Shown here piece after piece: positions 1 through 8,103 of a stretch of 19,318 nucleotides of DNA (within the stretch, counting starts at the first letter, position 1; the number at the start of each line of letters is the position of its first letter). Origin of the DNA: Actinomyces sp. (GTDB lineage Bacteria; Actinomycetota; Actinomycetes; Actinomycetales; Actinomycetaceae); contig JAHACW010000044.1 of assembly GCA_018375675.1 (NCBI GenBank), positions 1-19,318 on the forward strand, given 5' to 3'. The notes below the pieces were generated by a model. It did not search any database. It was not told the DNA's origin and saw nothing but the letters and a program-made list of their open reading frames with translations. The position numbers were made by a program, and so were the translations under genes.

Positions 1-554
1 ACGTCGGTGACCCAGTGGACGCCCAGGTACAGGCGCGTGACGCAGATGAAGACGATGAGCGTCAGCGCTGCGGCCCACAGCAGGTAGCGCAGACGGCGAC
101 CGACGCGCGTTGTCGTCAGGACCAGCACCAGGGACACGAACAGCGCAGTCACGGCCGTCGCGTGACCCGACGGGAACGAGTAGCCGTCCTCGGTGATCAG
201 GCGTAGCGCCTCCTCGGGACGGGGACGCTCGTACAGGTGCTTGATGATGAAGCTGTTTGCGGCCGAGAACACCACGGAACACAGGATGTACAGGGCGTTC
301 ATGACCTTCTTGATGAACCACCACACGGCGCCCGCCACGGCCACCGCCACGACGACCGCGCGCTTGGGGTCGAAGAGCCACGACGCACCCGTCATGAACG
401 TGTTCATCGCCGGCGTACGCGACGCGACGAAGTCAGACCACACCGTGGTGTCGATCGACAGGGGACTCGTGATGAATCCGCCCGCGACGGCGACAGCCGC
501 GACGAGGAGAACCCCGATGATCACGGGGGGAGACAGGAGGCGACGAGCAATCAT
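1..554 (-). CDS. PAP2-family membrane phosphatase (3' end outside window)
   Basis: This is a multi-spanning membrane protein whose last residues lie beyond the window; 184 codons are visible. All three PAP2 (type 2 phosphatidic acid phosphatase) signature motifs are present: KX6RP at residues 105-113 (KHLYERPRP), PSGH at 128-131, and RX5HX3D at 174-184 (R174, H180, D184). Hydrophobic segments lie near 10-27, 66-81, 87-103, 134-148 and 157-172. The ATG is preceded by AGGA with 7-nt spacing. Family members dephosphorylate lipid phosphates or pyrophosphates such as undecaprenyl pyrophosphate or phosphatidylglycerophosphate. The substrate cannot be read from sequence. As the last visible gene of a unit that includes murJ (20 nt after ychJ), a role in recycling the undecaprenyl carrier is a reasonable inference. 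Family assignment is secure; specificity is open. Confidence 0.9.
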   Translation of the reverse strand, partial: MIARRLLSPPVIIGVLLVAAVAVAGGFITSPLSIDTTVWSDFVASRTPAMNTFMTGASWLFDPKRAVVVAVAVAGAVWWFIKKVMNALYILCSVVFSAANSFIIKHLYERPRPEEALRLITEDGYSFPSGHATAVTALFVSLVLVLTTTRVGRRLRYLLWAAALTLIVFICVTRLYLGVHWVTD

Positions 555-574
555 AGTGAAATCCTACCGTAGTG

Positions 575-1006
575 TCAGTCGTTTGCGCCGTACTCGTAGA
601 CCCAGCGCCCGGCCCGACGCGAGAAGCGCGAATGCTCCCGCATCTGCCCGGTTTCACCGGTCGATGCGTCCCGCCACGAGGCCACGAACGTCACGGTGCC
701 CTCCTCGTCGGAAGGACCCCCGGCCTCGGCCCCTAGGATCTGCAGACCCGTCCACTGCGTCCCCTCCACCCAGTACGGGGGAGCGGGGCGCGTGCGCGGG
801 TGCCACGTGCGGAACAGGTAGTCCTCGTCGCGCAGCGCGAACGCCGTGTAGCGCGACCGCATGAGCGCCTCAGCGGTCGGAGCCGCCTCGCCGTCCAGGT
901 AGCGCCCGCAGCACTGTGCGAGCATCGCCCCCGACCCGCACGGGCAGGTACGAGGCCGGGGCGCGCCAGCGCTCGCAGCGCCGGGGGCAGTGGGGGAGGA
1001 GGTCAC
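575..1006 (-). CDS. YchJ/UPF0225-family SEC-C motif protein
   Basis: This 143-residue protein is read from a GTG start whose last two bases overlap the trxB stop codon (GTGA), which suggests translational coupling. The reading frame stays open further upstream, but that would overlap trxB deeply, so the GTG was chosen. An N-terminal SEC-C-type metal-binding motif is visible: CPCGSG at 21-26 followed by CC at 32-33, probably a zinc site. The middle has the YchJ family hallmark [11 protein letters not shown] at 49-59, then TWHPRTRP at 67-74, typical of the NTF2-like YchJ domain. The C-terminal second SEC-C motif found in some homologues is absent. The molecular function of the family is not established. 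Its place behind trxB says only that it is co-transcribed with a redox enzyme. Confidence 0.85.
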   Translation of the reverse strand: MTSSPTAPGAASAGAPRPRTCPCGSGAMLAQCCGRYLDGEAAPTAEALMRSRYTAFALRDEDYLFRTWHPRTRPAPPYWVEGTQWTGLQILGAEAGGPSDEEGTVTFVASWRDASTGETGQMREHSRFSRRAGRWVYEYGAND

Positions 1007-2040
1007 GCCTGGTCGCCCAGGGAGGCCAGCCAGCGCTCCGCATCCAGGGCCGCGCGGCAGCCCGAGCCGGCCGCCGTGATGGCCTGGCGGTACGTGTGGT
1101 CCACGGCGTCGCCGCACGCGAACACGCCCGCAACGGACGTGCGCGTCGAGGGCTCGTCGACCGTGATGTAGCCGGCCTCGTCGAGGGCGACCTGGCCGCG
1201 CAGGAAGCCCGTGCGGGGCAGGTGTCCGATCGCGACGAACACGCCGTCCACGGCGATCTCACGCGTGGAACCATCCACCGTGGAGGCCAGGCGCAGGCCG
1301 GTCACGGCCTCGTCGCCCAGGACCTCCTCGACGGTCGCGTTCCACTCGAAGGAGATCTTCGGGTTGTTCAGGGCACGCTCGGCCATGACGCGCGAGGCGC
1401 GCAGGGCGTCGCGGCGGTGCACGACGACGACCTCGGACGCGAAGTTCGTCAGGAAGGTCGCCTCCTCCATCGCGGAGTCGCCGCCGCCGATGACGGCCAG
1501 GCGACGATCCTTGAAGAAGAAGCCGTCGCAGGTCGCGCAGTAGGAGACGCCGCGGCCGGAGAACTCGTCCTCGCCGGGCACGTTCATGTGGCGGTACTCC
1601 GAGCCGGTGGCCAGGATGACGGCGCGCGCGTAGAAGACCTCGTCCTCGGTCGCCACGGCCTTCACGTCGCCCTCAAGGTTGACGGCGACGACATCCTCGT
1701 AGCGAATGTCCGCGCCGAACTTCTCGGCCTGCTCGCGCATGTTGTCCATGAGCTCGGGGCCCTGAATGCCCTCCGGGAAACCGGGGAAGTTCTCGACCTC
1801 GGTCGTGTTCATGAGCGCGCCACCCGCGGCCAGCTGGCCGGCCAGCACGATGGGGGCGAGGCCGGCGCGGGCCGTGTAGACCGCAGCCGTGTAACCGGCC
1901 GGACCCGAGCCGACGATGACAACGTCGTGGACGGTGGCGCCCTCGGGCACCTCGGCCGACGGGATCTGCACCTCGGCGGTCTCAGCGTTGATATCGGTGG
2001 ATTCGGCCGTCACCAGGCCCGGAATCGTCACGAAAGACAT
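1003..2040 (-). CDS. trxB: Thioredoxin-disulfide reductase
   Basis: This is a cytosolic FAD/NADPH flavoenzyme that reduces oxidised thioredoxin. The 345-residue protein carries the FAD dinucleotide-binding motif GSGPAG at 44-49, the redox-active CATC at 168-171, the NADPH-binding motif GGGDSA at 185-190 followed by HRR at 208-210, and a C-terminal FAD-contacting GDAVD. It starts with about 37 residues before the Rossmann fold, longer than E. coli TrxB, but the ATG has a strong AAGGAGGG ribosome binding site, so the extension is probably real. It lies 18 nt after murJ and overlaps ychJ by 4 nt. In mycobacteria the orthologous trxB2 is followed by trxC. Here no thioredoxin gene follows, so the partner must be encoded elsewhere. 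Confidence 0.97.
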   Translation of the reverse strand: MSFVTIPGLVTAESTDINAETAEVQIPSAEVPEGATVHDVVIVGSGPAGYTAAVYTARAGLAPIVLAGQLAAGGALMNTTEVENFPGFPEGIQGPELMDNMREQAEKFGADIRYEDVVAVNLEGDVKAVATEDEVFYARAVILATGSEYRHMNVPGEDEFSGRGVSYCATCDGFFFKDRRLAVIGGGDSAMEEATFLTNFASEVVVVHRRDALRASRVMAERALNNPKISFEWNATVEEVLGDEAVTGLRLASTVDGSTREIAVDGVFVAIGHLPRTGFLRGQVALDEAGYITVDEPSTRTSVAGVFACGDAVDHTYRQAITAAGSGCRAALDAERWLASLGDQA

Positions 2041-2058
2041 GCGTACCCTCCTTCAGGG

Positions 2059-5000
2059 TTACTGAACTGTAAGTTCGGAGATCCACGCCCAGTTGCGTCC
2101 GTCCTGGCCCTTGGGCATGGAGCGGAACTGCAGCGCGATCGAGTCGGTTTCGACGGCCGTGGGCAGCTGAATCGTCGTCGTCGGAGACAACGCCGACATG
2201 GCCAGTTCTGTTCCGCCGCGCGGGTTCGCCGGGTCCGTGACGTTACGCACGACGACCTCGCCGCCGGACGTCGCCGGGTCCATGTTGAGCGTCACCGAGG
2301 ACACGGTGGCCTTCTGCTGGAGCTTGACGACGATCGTCACGGACGTCTCGTCGCGGAACTGGTTGTTGTCGAACCAGCGCGAGGACCAGGACGTCGCCGG
2401 GTTCGAGTCGATCATGTTGATCGCACGGTCCGGGTGGTCGCCGTCGTCGTTGTTCCACGACAGGACCTGCACGGAGGAGATCACGGGGGTCGTGGTCGGC
2501 GCCGGCGGGGGCGTCGTGGTGAGCGCGGGGCTGGGCTCCTCGTCAGACTGCTGCTGGGAGACGCCGGCGCGCAGGGACTGGGTCAGATCCAGGTCGGTGA
2601 CCGGTCGGGTGGCCATCCACGGACCCCAAATCGCGCCGAAGAGCACCAGGACGACGCCGAAGATCAGCGCCGGCTTCGTCGGGTCGATGAGCGTGCCGGA
2701 GCGCTTGGAGGAGCCCTCCTCGTTCGACGAGGCCGGGGCGTCCTGCACGGGAGCGGCAGGTATCGGGGGGATGGGGTCCATGACCTCGGTGGCGTCCTCA
2801 ACCGGGGGAGCGGGCACCGCCTCGGGCGCCTGCACGCGCGGGATCTGATGCGTCGAGGGGCCGTCCGTCAGGGGAGCGGGATGGGGGTAGTCCTCAGGAT
2901 TGACCTCAACGTCGCGCTCGTATCCGCTGGCGACGGGGGCCGGCGGCGGGGGAGCGAGGGGGAATGCGGGGGCCTCGACCTGTGCGGCGTCCGTCTCGTC
3001 CGTCACAGGCTCGATGCCGTACTCCGCGAGAGACTCGGGGATCGCCTGCGAAGCTTCCGCGGCTTCCGTGGCATCGGCGATGTCATCGACGATAGGAGCG
3101 GCCACGGCCTCGGCGAGCAGAGGGTTCTCGACGGGTGCCTGCGTCGCGGGGCCGAGGGTCGGGACCTCGGCGGGCGCGGGGGCCGGCGGCATGTCGACGA
3201 GCTCCTCGGCCGCATTGGTCGCATCGTCCGCGGGGGCCGCGGGAGGCGCGGGGATCGGCGAGGCGGAGAGCACCTCGTCAAACGACGGCAGCTTGTCGTC
3301 GTCGCCGGTGCGTTCGGGCGTGGGAGCCATCGGTTCCTCCGTCTCGTCGGGTGTGTGTCCCGTCATTATCTCAGCTGGTGCGGGGGTGGGCGTGGAAGAC
3401 GCTGCCAGGATGTTCACCACAGCGCCCGGAACGCGCAGGTGGGTGAGCAGCGGGCGCATCATGACGGCGGATTCGCCGGGCGCGGCGAAGCGCAGGACCA
3501 GGAGGTACACGAGTCCGGTCAGCGCGGATACGAGCGAGAGCTTCACGCCGGCCAGGGCCATGCGGCCCAGCGTCGACGAAATCTCGGTGTGGATGCCCAT
3601 GAGCCACAGGAGGCCAAAGCCCACGAGGCCCGCGACGATCGCCGCCCCCAGGTAGGACGCGTAGGAACGCAGCAGGCCCGCGCGGTCGACGTAGCGGTTC
3701 TCGCGCGATACCCACACGACCGCGATAATGCCCTGGGTCAGGCGGCACACGGTCTCGCCGAGGGCAGCCGCGACGACCCACCAGCGGGCGCCGGTCAGGG
3801 CGTACATCGACCAGCCGACGATCACCTGGATGATTGTGGGGCCGATGCCCATGAGGAACACGGGCTTGACGTCCTCGTAGGCGAAGAAGACGCGCTGACT
3901 CATGAGGACCATGCCGGTCGAGGCCACGCCGGGCATGAGCGAGGCGAGGACGAGGGCGTAGCCGGTCACGGCCTCGGGATCCCCGCCCTTAGCCGCCATC
4001 GCGATCTCCATCATGGGGACGGAACCGGCCATCAGCATGGCCGCGGCGACGAGGGTCAGCGACGTAATAGTGCGCACGCCCAGGTGGTAGTTGTCGGCCA
4101 CCGCGCGGTCGTCGCCGTCAGCAACGGCACCGGCCATGCGGGTGAAGATCGCAGTCGTCAGCGACACCGTGATGAGCGACTGGGGAACCATGAAGATCAT
4201 GAACGCCGTCGAGTAGGCGAGGATGCCGACGACGCCGCCCTGAGCGCCGTTGCGGCCGATGAAACCGTCGGCCATGGCAGCCAGGTTGTTCGTTGACAGG
4301 ACGCCGACCTGGGACACGCCCAGGGTCGCGAACGTCCATCCGGCCACGCGCGGCATCGACCCGAAAGAGGTTCCGCGGAAGTGGAAGTCCGGCTTGAAGG
4401 AGACTCCCGCCCGACGCATCGGCCACAGCAGGCACAGGGCCTGGCAGATGACGCCGAGGGTTGCGGATCCGGCGAGGACCCAGAACTGTGCGCCCGTCAG
4501 GTCGCCCGCGGGAATGCCGCCGTCCGGTGCGCCGCCCCAGATGGCGAGGAAAGCGCCGAGGCCCGCGATGCCTACGACGTTGTTGACGACGGGCGCCCAC
4601 ATGTAGGGCCCGAAGATCTCGCGCGCGTTGAGTAGCTCGCCGAGCAGGTTATACAGGCCGTAGAAGAAGAGCTGTGGCAGGCACAGGAGGGCAAAGAGAA
4701 TCGCGAGGTTGCGAATGTCCTCGGTGTAGCCCGCGGCCGTGATCATCACCAGGACGGGGGCCAGCACCATCGTCGCGAAGGTGACGAGGAAGAGCAGGGT
4801 TCCCGCGAGGGTCAGCAGGCGGTTGACGTAGGTGTCACCGTCGTGGCGGCGCTTGATGGCACCGACGATTTGCGGGACCAGGACGGCGTCGAAGATGCCG
4901 GAGGCCAGCAGGTTGAACACCGTGTTGGGCAGCGTGTTCGCGGTCTGGAAGGCCGCGCCGACACCGCCGGCGGTCGCGCCGACCGCGGCGATGAGCATCG

Positions 5001-5097
5001 CGTTGCGTACGAAACCGAGGATGCGCGACACCATGGTGCCCGACGCCATGAGCGCCGATGCCCTCAGGATCGATCGGCGAGGCGTGTTCGAGCTCAT
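2059..5097 (-). CDS. murJ: Lipid II flippase MurJ (MviN) with long linker and C-terminal extracytoplasmic domain
   Basis: This is a 1012-residue membrane protein, about twice the length of a minimal MurJ. Residues 1-560 form the MOP-superfamily flippase core, with typical N-terminal sequence (SRILGFVRN at 24-32, QTANTLPN at 51-58) and about 14 hydrophobic segments; it moves lipid II across the membrane for peptidoglycan synthesis. Residues about 565-808 are an acidic Pro/Ala/Glu/Asp-rich, apparently disordered linker. Then come a TM helix at about 809-828, a Thr/Pro stretch, and a beta-rich domain at about 872-1012 resembling the discoidin-like C-terminal domain of mycobacterial MviN (DSNPATSWSS at 898-907). 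I see no kinase-like motifs in the linker, unlike Rv3910. The ATG has AAGGAG upstream and overlaps the preceding gene's stop (ATGA), so translation is probably coupled. Confidence 0.95.
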   Translation of the reverse strand: MSSNTPRRSILRASALMASGTMVSRILGFVRNAMLIAAVGATAGGVGAAFQTANTLPNTVFNLLASGIFDAVLVPQIVGAIKRRHDGDTYVNRLLTLAGTLLFLVTFATMVLAPVLVMITAAGYTEDIRNLAILFALLCLPQLFFYGLYNLLGELLNAREIFGPYMWAPVVNNVVGIAGLGAFLAIWGGAPDGGIPAGDLTGAQFWVLAGSATLGVICQALCLLWPMRRAGVSFKPDFHFRGTSFGSMPRVAGWTFATLGVSQVGVLSTNNLAAMADGFIGRNGAQGGVVGILAYSTAFMIFMVPQSLITVSLTTAIFTRMAGAVADGDDRAVADNYHLGVRTITSLTLVAAAMLMAGSVPMMEIAMAAKGGDPEAVTGYALVLASLMPGVASTGMVLMSQRVFFAYEDVKPVFLMGIGPTIIQVIVGWSMYALTGARWWVVAAALGETVCRLTQGIIAVVWVSRENRYVDRAGLLRSYASYLGAAIVAGLVGFGLLWLMGIHTEISSTLGRMALAGVKLSLVSALTGLVYLLVLRFAAPGESAVMMRPLLTHLRVPGAVVNILAASSTPTPAPAEIMTGHTPDETEEPMAPTPERTGDDDKLPSFDEVLSASPIPAPPAAPADDATNAAEELVDMPPAPAPAEVPTLGPATQAPVENPLLAEAVAAPIVDDIADATEAAEASQAIPESLAEYGIEPVTDETDAAQVEAPAFPLAPPPPAPVASGYERDVEVNPEDYPHPAPLTDGPSTHQIPRVQAPEAVPAPPVEDATEVMDPIPPIPAAPVQDAPASSNEEGSSKRSGTLIDPTKPALIFGVVLVLFGAIWGPWMATRPVTDLDLTQSLRAGVSQQQSDEEPSPALTTTPPPAPTTTPVISSVQVLSWNNDDGDHPDRAINMIDSNPATSWSSRWFDNNQFRDETSVTIVVKLQQKATVSSVTLNMDPATSGGEVVVRNVTDPANPRGGTELAMSALSPTTTIQLPTAVETDSIALQFRSMPKGQDGRNWAWISELTVQ

Positions 5098-7514
5098 GGG
5101 GTCTCCTTCGTCGTTGCTGTCTCGGATTCAGTGGTGGTGTCTGTCGTGTCGGCGTCGCCGGATGCGGCCTGCGCCTTGCGGGCGGCCCTCTTGCGCAGCG
5201 ACCGCGTGATGCCGGCCAGGAAGAGCAGGCCGAAGAGCGAGGCGATGACGGCGGTGATCGCGTCCTCCCACCCGGCGCGCATGCGCACGGTCACAGTCTG
5301 GGAGTCGTCGAGAACGACGCCGTCGGGGGTGGTCACCTTGTAGGTGACCTCGATGTCGCCACTGCCGATCGCACCCACGGGCACCTCGACCGTCGTCGCG
5401 CCCTGCGCGGCGAGCGTCTGGGATTGGGCCGGGGTGGCGCGCAGACGCGGATCGTCGGGCACGAGGGTCACGTCGACGCGTACCGGCCAGGGCAGGTTAT
5501 TGCGCACGAGGACGGGGAAGTTCGCGGACTTATTAATGAGGTTGACGGCCGAGGAAGGCTCGACGGTCACGGCGGAGAGCATCGTCGTGACTTGCGAGGT
5601 GACGGCAGTCGCCGCGTCGAGCTGTTCGGAGGCCGTGAGCTGCGCGGACAGTGCCGGGAGAATCTGGGGGGTGACCGAGGCGTACACCGCGTCGGCGTCG
5701 TCCGTCGCGTTCGCAAGCGGTGTGAGCATGGTCAGGGACGAGGCCATGGCCGAGATCGCGGTCTCCGTGTCGGCCTCGAGGACGCCCGATCCGACGGTCT
5801 CACGGTCGACGTCGGTGGGTTCGCTGGCGGCCATCTCGCTGAAGGATATGGCGCTCACCCAGCGTGGCGAGAACAGCGCCTTCGTGCGGTTGGTGAGCCG
5901 CTCGTTGACGGCGGTTCCGCGCGCGGCTGCCGCGAAGAGAGTGCGCGAGGAGGCGGGGCGCTCGCGGGTGATGATCGCGGTGATGGCGGTGAGGGCCTGT
6001 TCGGCGTCGAGCTCGTCGCCGCCGGATGCGTTCCACGACAGGATTGCGGCGATGTCGCTCTGCTGGGCGAGGGTGCGCGCGCCCGTTCCGTCCGTCGAGG
6101 TCTCGCCGGTGTCGGTGTTGACGTTGACGCGCGCGTAGGAGGTGAAGGGAACGTCCTCGGCAGGAGTCAGGGCGCCGAGCGGGGCGATCGTGATCTGATT
6201 CGAGGAGGAGAATCCGGAGAGGAACGACGTGCCGAAGGTTGTATCCGCAGGCCAGGCGACGTTACGCAGGATCGAGGGCCCGGAGTCGGGCGAGGAGGTC
6301 GTCGTGGCGGACTGGCCGGGGGTGCTCGCGGATGCGCTGGGCGCGGGCGTGGCATCGGGTGTCCCGGAGGGGGAGGGGGAGGGCGAGGCCGAGGTCGACG
6401 GGCTGGGGGAGGCCGGAGAGTTGGCGGGTGCGACCCACCCGGCCTTGCGCAGCGTGTCGGGGAAGTCGGCCATCGAGCGCGAGGCGCGGTCCCAGAAACC
6501 GGAGTTGCCCGACAGTGACAGGGCGCCGAGGTCGGCGTCTCCCTCGGGCAGGGCGATGATCTCGGTCGCGTTGGACAGGAGAGCGGAGACGAAGGCCTCG
6601 GACTGGAGGTCACGCGCGCGCTGCGCCGGGTCCGTGGCCGTTGGCGCGGGCATCGGGGTGGGGGACGCGCTCGGCGAGGCCGTCGGCGCCCCGGACTGAC
6701 CCGATTCCGCGTCGGACTGTCCGGACTGGGCAGGGTCGGCTCCGGATTGGCCCGCGTCGGGCGAGGGGGAAGCCGAGGGGGAAGCCGAGGGGCTCGGTGT
6801 GGCCGTGGGCTGCGGGCCGCGAGGGATCAGCAGCGGGTCGACGGCCAGGGTGACGCCGTTGGCGGAGGCGAGGCTGAGGACAGCCGAGCGTTCACTCTGG
6901 TCCTGGGTAGCGCTTGTCGAGGTCCAGGGGATCACGGCGCTCACGCGCGAGGCGGAGACCTGCGCGCCCGAATCCCACACGATGATCGATCGATCCTTGC
7001 CCGAGTATTCGCCGGAGGTCGCAGTCACGGTCGTGACGCGCGGGCCCCACTCGTCGGCGTCGGCGAGAGGCAGCGAGGACGTGGGAACACGGATCTCGAA
7101 GGAAGTCGTGGCTCCTCGGGCGACGTCCGTGAGCGAGGAGGAGGCCGCGTGGGTGGCGTCCGGCTCGTCATCGGAGAGGGCGGTCGTCAGTGCGGGGACA
7201 GAGATCGGTGTCTCGTTGGCGACGAATACCTCGAGGGAGATTTTCGCGAGCGTCGTCGGTGAATCATTACGGACCGTTCCAGAGATGACGATTTCGTTTT
7301 CGTCTGTAATGATTCGGGGCGACAGCGAGTTAATGGAAACGGACAGGCCAGAATCCTCTGAGACCGTGCCCATGACGGCGGGACGCGACTCGTCTGACTG
7401 AGAGGTCACGGTGGGCAGCGGGGCGGCCCCGGCCTCGTTCAGACCGAGGCCGAAGGGAAGAACCATCGCCGCGCACAGGACGCCAGCCGTGAGCGCGCGC
7501 CTAGTCACGGCCAT
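5094..7514 (-). CDS. Secreted, membrane-anchored DUF6049-type protein (Rv3909-like)
   Basis: From the ATG at 7514 the product is 806 residues. It has a signal peptide (basic MAVTRR, hydrophobic core to about 27, likely cleavage after AGA near 30), a large predicted extracytoplasmic part, a C-terminal TM helix at about 753-770, a basic stop-transfer (RKRAARK) and a Thr/Glu-rich cytoplasmic tail. Two Ser/Pro/Ala-rich low-complexity linkers at about 233-298 and 364-413 separate folded blocks. Architecture and position directly upstream of murJ match the actinobacterial DUF6049/Rv3909 family. The function is not established; a cell-envelope role linked to MurJ is inferred from conserved adjacency. 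The frame stays open to 7661, but the upstream part lies inside the NUDIX gene and would bury the signal peptide. The chosen start overlaps the NUDIX end by 14 nt; its ribosome binding site is weak, and a GTG two codons later is possible. Confidence 0.8.
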   Translation of the reverse strand: MAVTRRALTAGVLCAAMVLPFGLGLNEAGAAPLPTVTSQSDESRPAVMGTVSEDSGLSVSINSLSPRIITDENEIVISGTVRNDSPTTLAKISLEVFVANETPISVPALTTALSDDEPDATHAASSSLTDVARGATTSFEIRVPTSSLPLADADEWGPRVTTVTATSGEYSGKDRSIIVWDSGAQVSASRVSAVIPWTSTSATQDQSERSAVLSLASANGVTLAVDPLLIPRGPQPTATPSPSASPSASPSPDAGQSGADPAQSGQSDAESGQSGAPTASPSASPTPMPAPTATDPAQRARDLQSEAFVSALLSNATEIIALPEGDADLGALSLSGNSGFWDRASRSMADFPDTLRKAGWVAPANSPASPSPSTSASPSPSPSGTPDATPAPSASASTPGQSATTTSSPDSGPSILRNVAWPADTTFGTSFLSGFSSSNQITIAPLGALTPAEDVPFTSYARVNVNTDTGETSTDGTGARTLAQQSDIAAILSWNASGGDELDAEQALTAITAIITRERPASSRTLFAAAARGTAVNERLTNRTKALFSPRWVSAISFSEMAASEPTDVDRETVGSGVLEADTETAISAMASSLTMLTPLANATDDADAVYASVTPQILPALSAQLTASEQLDAATAVTSQVTTMLSAVTVEPSSAVNLINKSANFPVLVRNNLPWPVRVDVTLVPDDPRLRATPAQSQTLAAQGATTVEVPVGAIGSGDIEVTYKVTTPDGVVLDDSQTVTVRMRAGWEDAITAVIASLFGLLFLAGITRSLRKRAARKAQAASGDADTTDTTTESETATTKETP

Positions 7515-8034
7515 CCCGATACAGCAGGTCAAGGGCGATGCGCACGATGCGGCGCTCGTTGGGGTAGGCCAGCTGGCGCGACACATCGCGCAGCGGTACC
7601 CACGCGGCCTCCTCGGCCTCGTGATCCGGATCCCCATCGACGGAGATCGTGCCGGACTCATACCCCATCAGATAGTGGTGGACGACCTTGTGAACGCGGC
7701 GGTCGTTGCCGGAGAACCAGTAGTCGATCGACGCGAGGTGGCGGATGATGCGCCCGTGGATGCCGGTTTCCTCGGCGACCTCGCGCAGCGCGGCCTGCTG
7801 GGGGGTCTCGGAACCCTCGAGGTGGCCCTTGGGCAGGCACCACTCGATGCGACCCGCTCGATTGCGTCGCGCGATCAACGCCGCATAGGGAATTCCGTCA
7901 CGCACGTCCACGACGATGCCGCCCGCGCTAGTTTCCGCGGAAATCGGCAGGTGAGAGCGGCCAGCGCGCACAGAAGCGGACCGACGCGGGGGTCGGGGCA
8001 CCCCGCCTCGGCGGTCAACTGGACGTGCAGGCAT
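7501..8034 (-). CDS. NUDIX hydrolase (MutT4-like)
   Basis: This is a 177-residue protein with a complete Nudix box at residues 70-92: G70, E76, then REVAEETG at 84-91, fitting GX5EX7REUXEEXGU. This motif binds Mg2+ and hydrolyses nucleoside diphosphates linked to another group X. Its place at the head of the DUF6049-murJ-trxB unit and divergent from pcnA matches mycobacterial mutT4 (Rv3908) beside pcnA (Rv3907c), so it is probably the same orthologous group. The substrate is unknown. The first 30 or so residues are Arg/Pro-rich and precede the Nudix fold (ETSAGGIVV from 34), so a later start such as the GTG at codon 22 cannot be excluded. At the ATG only a very close GGAG is present, and a TAAAGT hexamer ends 6 nt upstream, which would suit a leaderless transcript. 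Confidence 0.88.
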   Translation of the reverse strand: MPARPVDRRGGVPRPPRRSASVRAGRSHLPISAETSAGGIVVDVRDGIPYAALIARRNRAGRIEWCLPKGHLEGSETPQQAALREVAEETGIHGRIIRHLASIDYWFSGNDRRVHKVVHHYLMGYESGTISVDGDPDHEAEEAAWVPLRDVSRQLAYPNERRIVRIALDLLYRDGRD

Positions 8035-8103
8035 GACTCCACTTTAGCCGGTACGCGGCCCCCGGTAGTCGGCCAGGGCGCTTTCCTGGCATGCTTAAGG
8101 GCG
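8035..8103. promoter_or_regulatory. Divergent promoter region between NUDIX gene and pcnA
   Basis: These 69 bp separate two divergently transcribed genes, so they must hold, or overlap, both promoters. On the minus strand a TAAAGT hexamer lies at 8041-8046, ending 6 nt before the NUDIX ATG, which is -10-like and spaced for a leaderless mRNA. On the plus strand only a poor -10 (CATGCT, 8090-8095) and a short AAGGG before the pcnA ATG can be seen. No clear -35 elements are visible. Confidence 0.45.

Noticed and set aside
916..4296. Very long plus-strand open frame (over 1100 codons) opposite trxB and murJ
   Set aside because: It is antisense to two clearly recognised genes. Its translation is Arg/Gly/His/Asp-rich without any domain, the usual by-product of G/C-rich third positions.
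5058..6518. Long plus-strand open frame opposite the DUF6049-type gene
   Set aside because: The composition-driven Gly/Arg-rich translation has no motif. The opposite strand has a signal peptide, TM anchor and conserved context.
6763..6786. Two tandem 12-bp units (GAGGGGGAAGCC) in the DUF6049-type gene
   Set aside because: They only encode Ser/Pro/Ala linker residues in a low-complexity segment and need no separate explanation.
7515..7661. 49-residue upstream extension of the DUF6049-type protein
   Set aside because: It lies within the NUDIX gene and would place the signal peptide internally.
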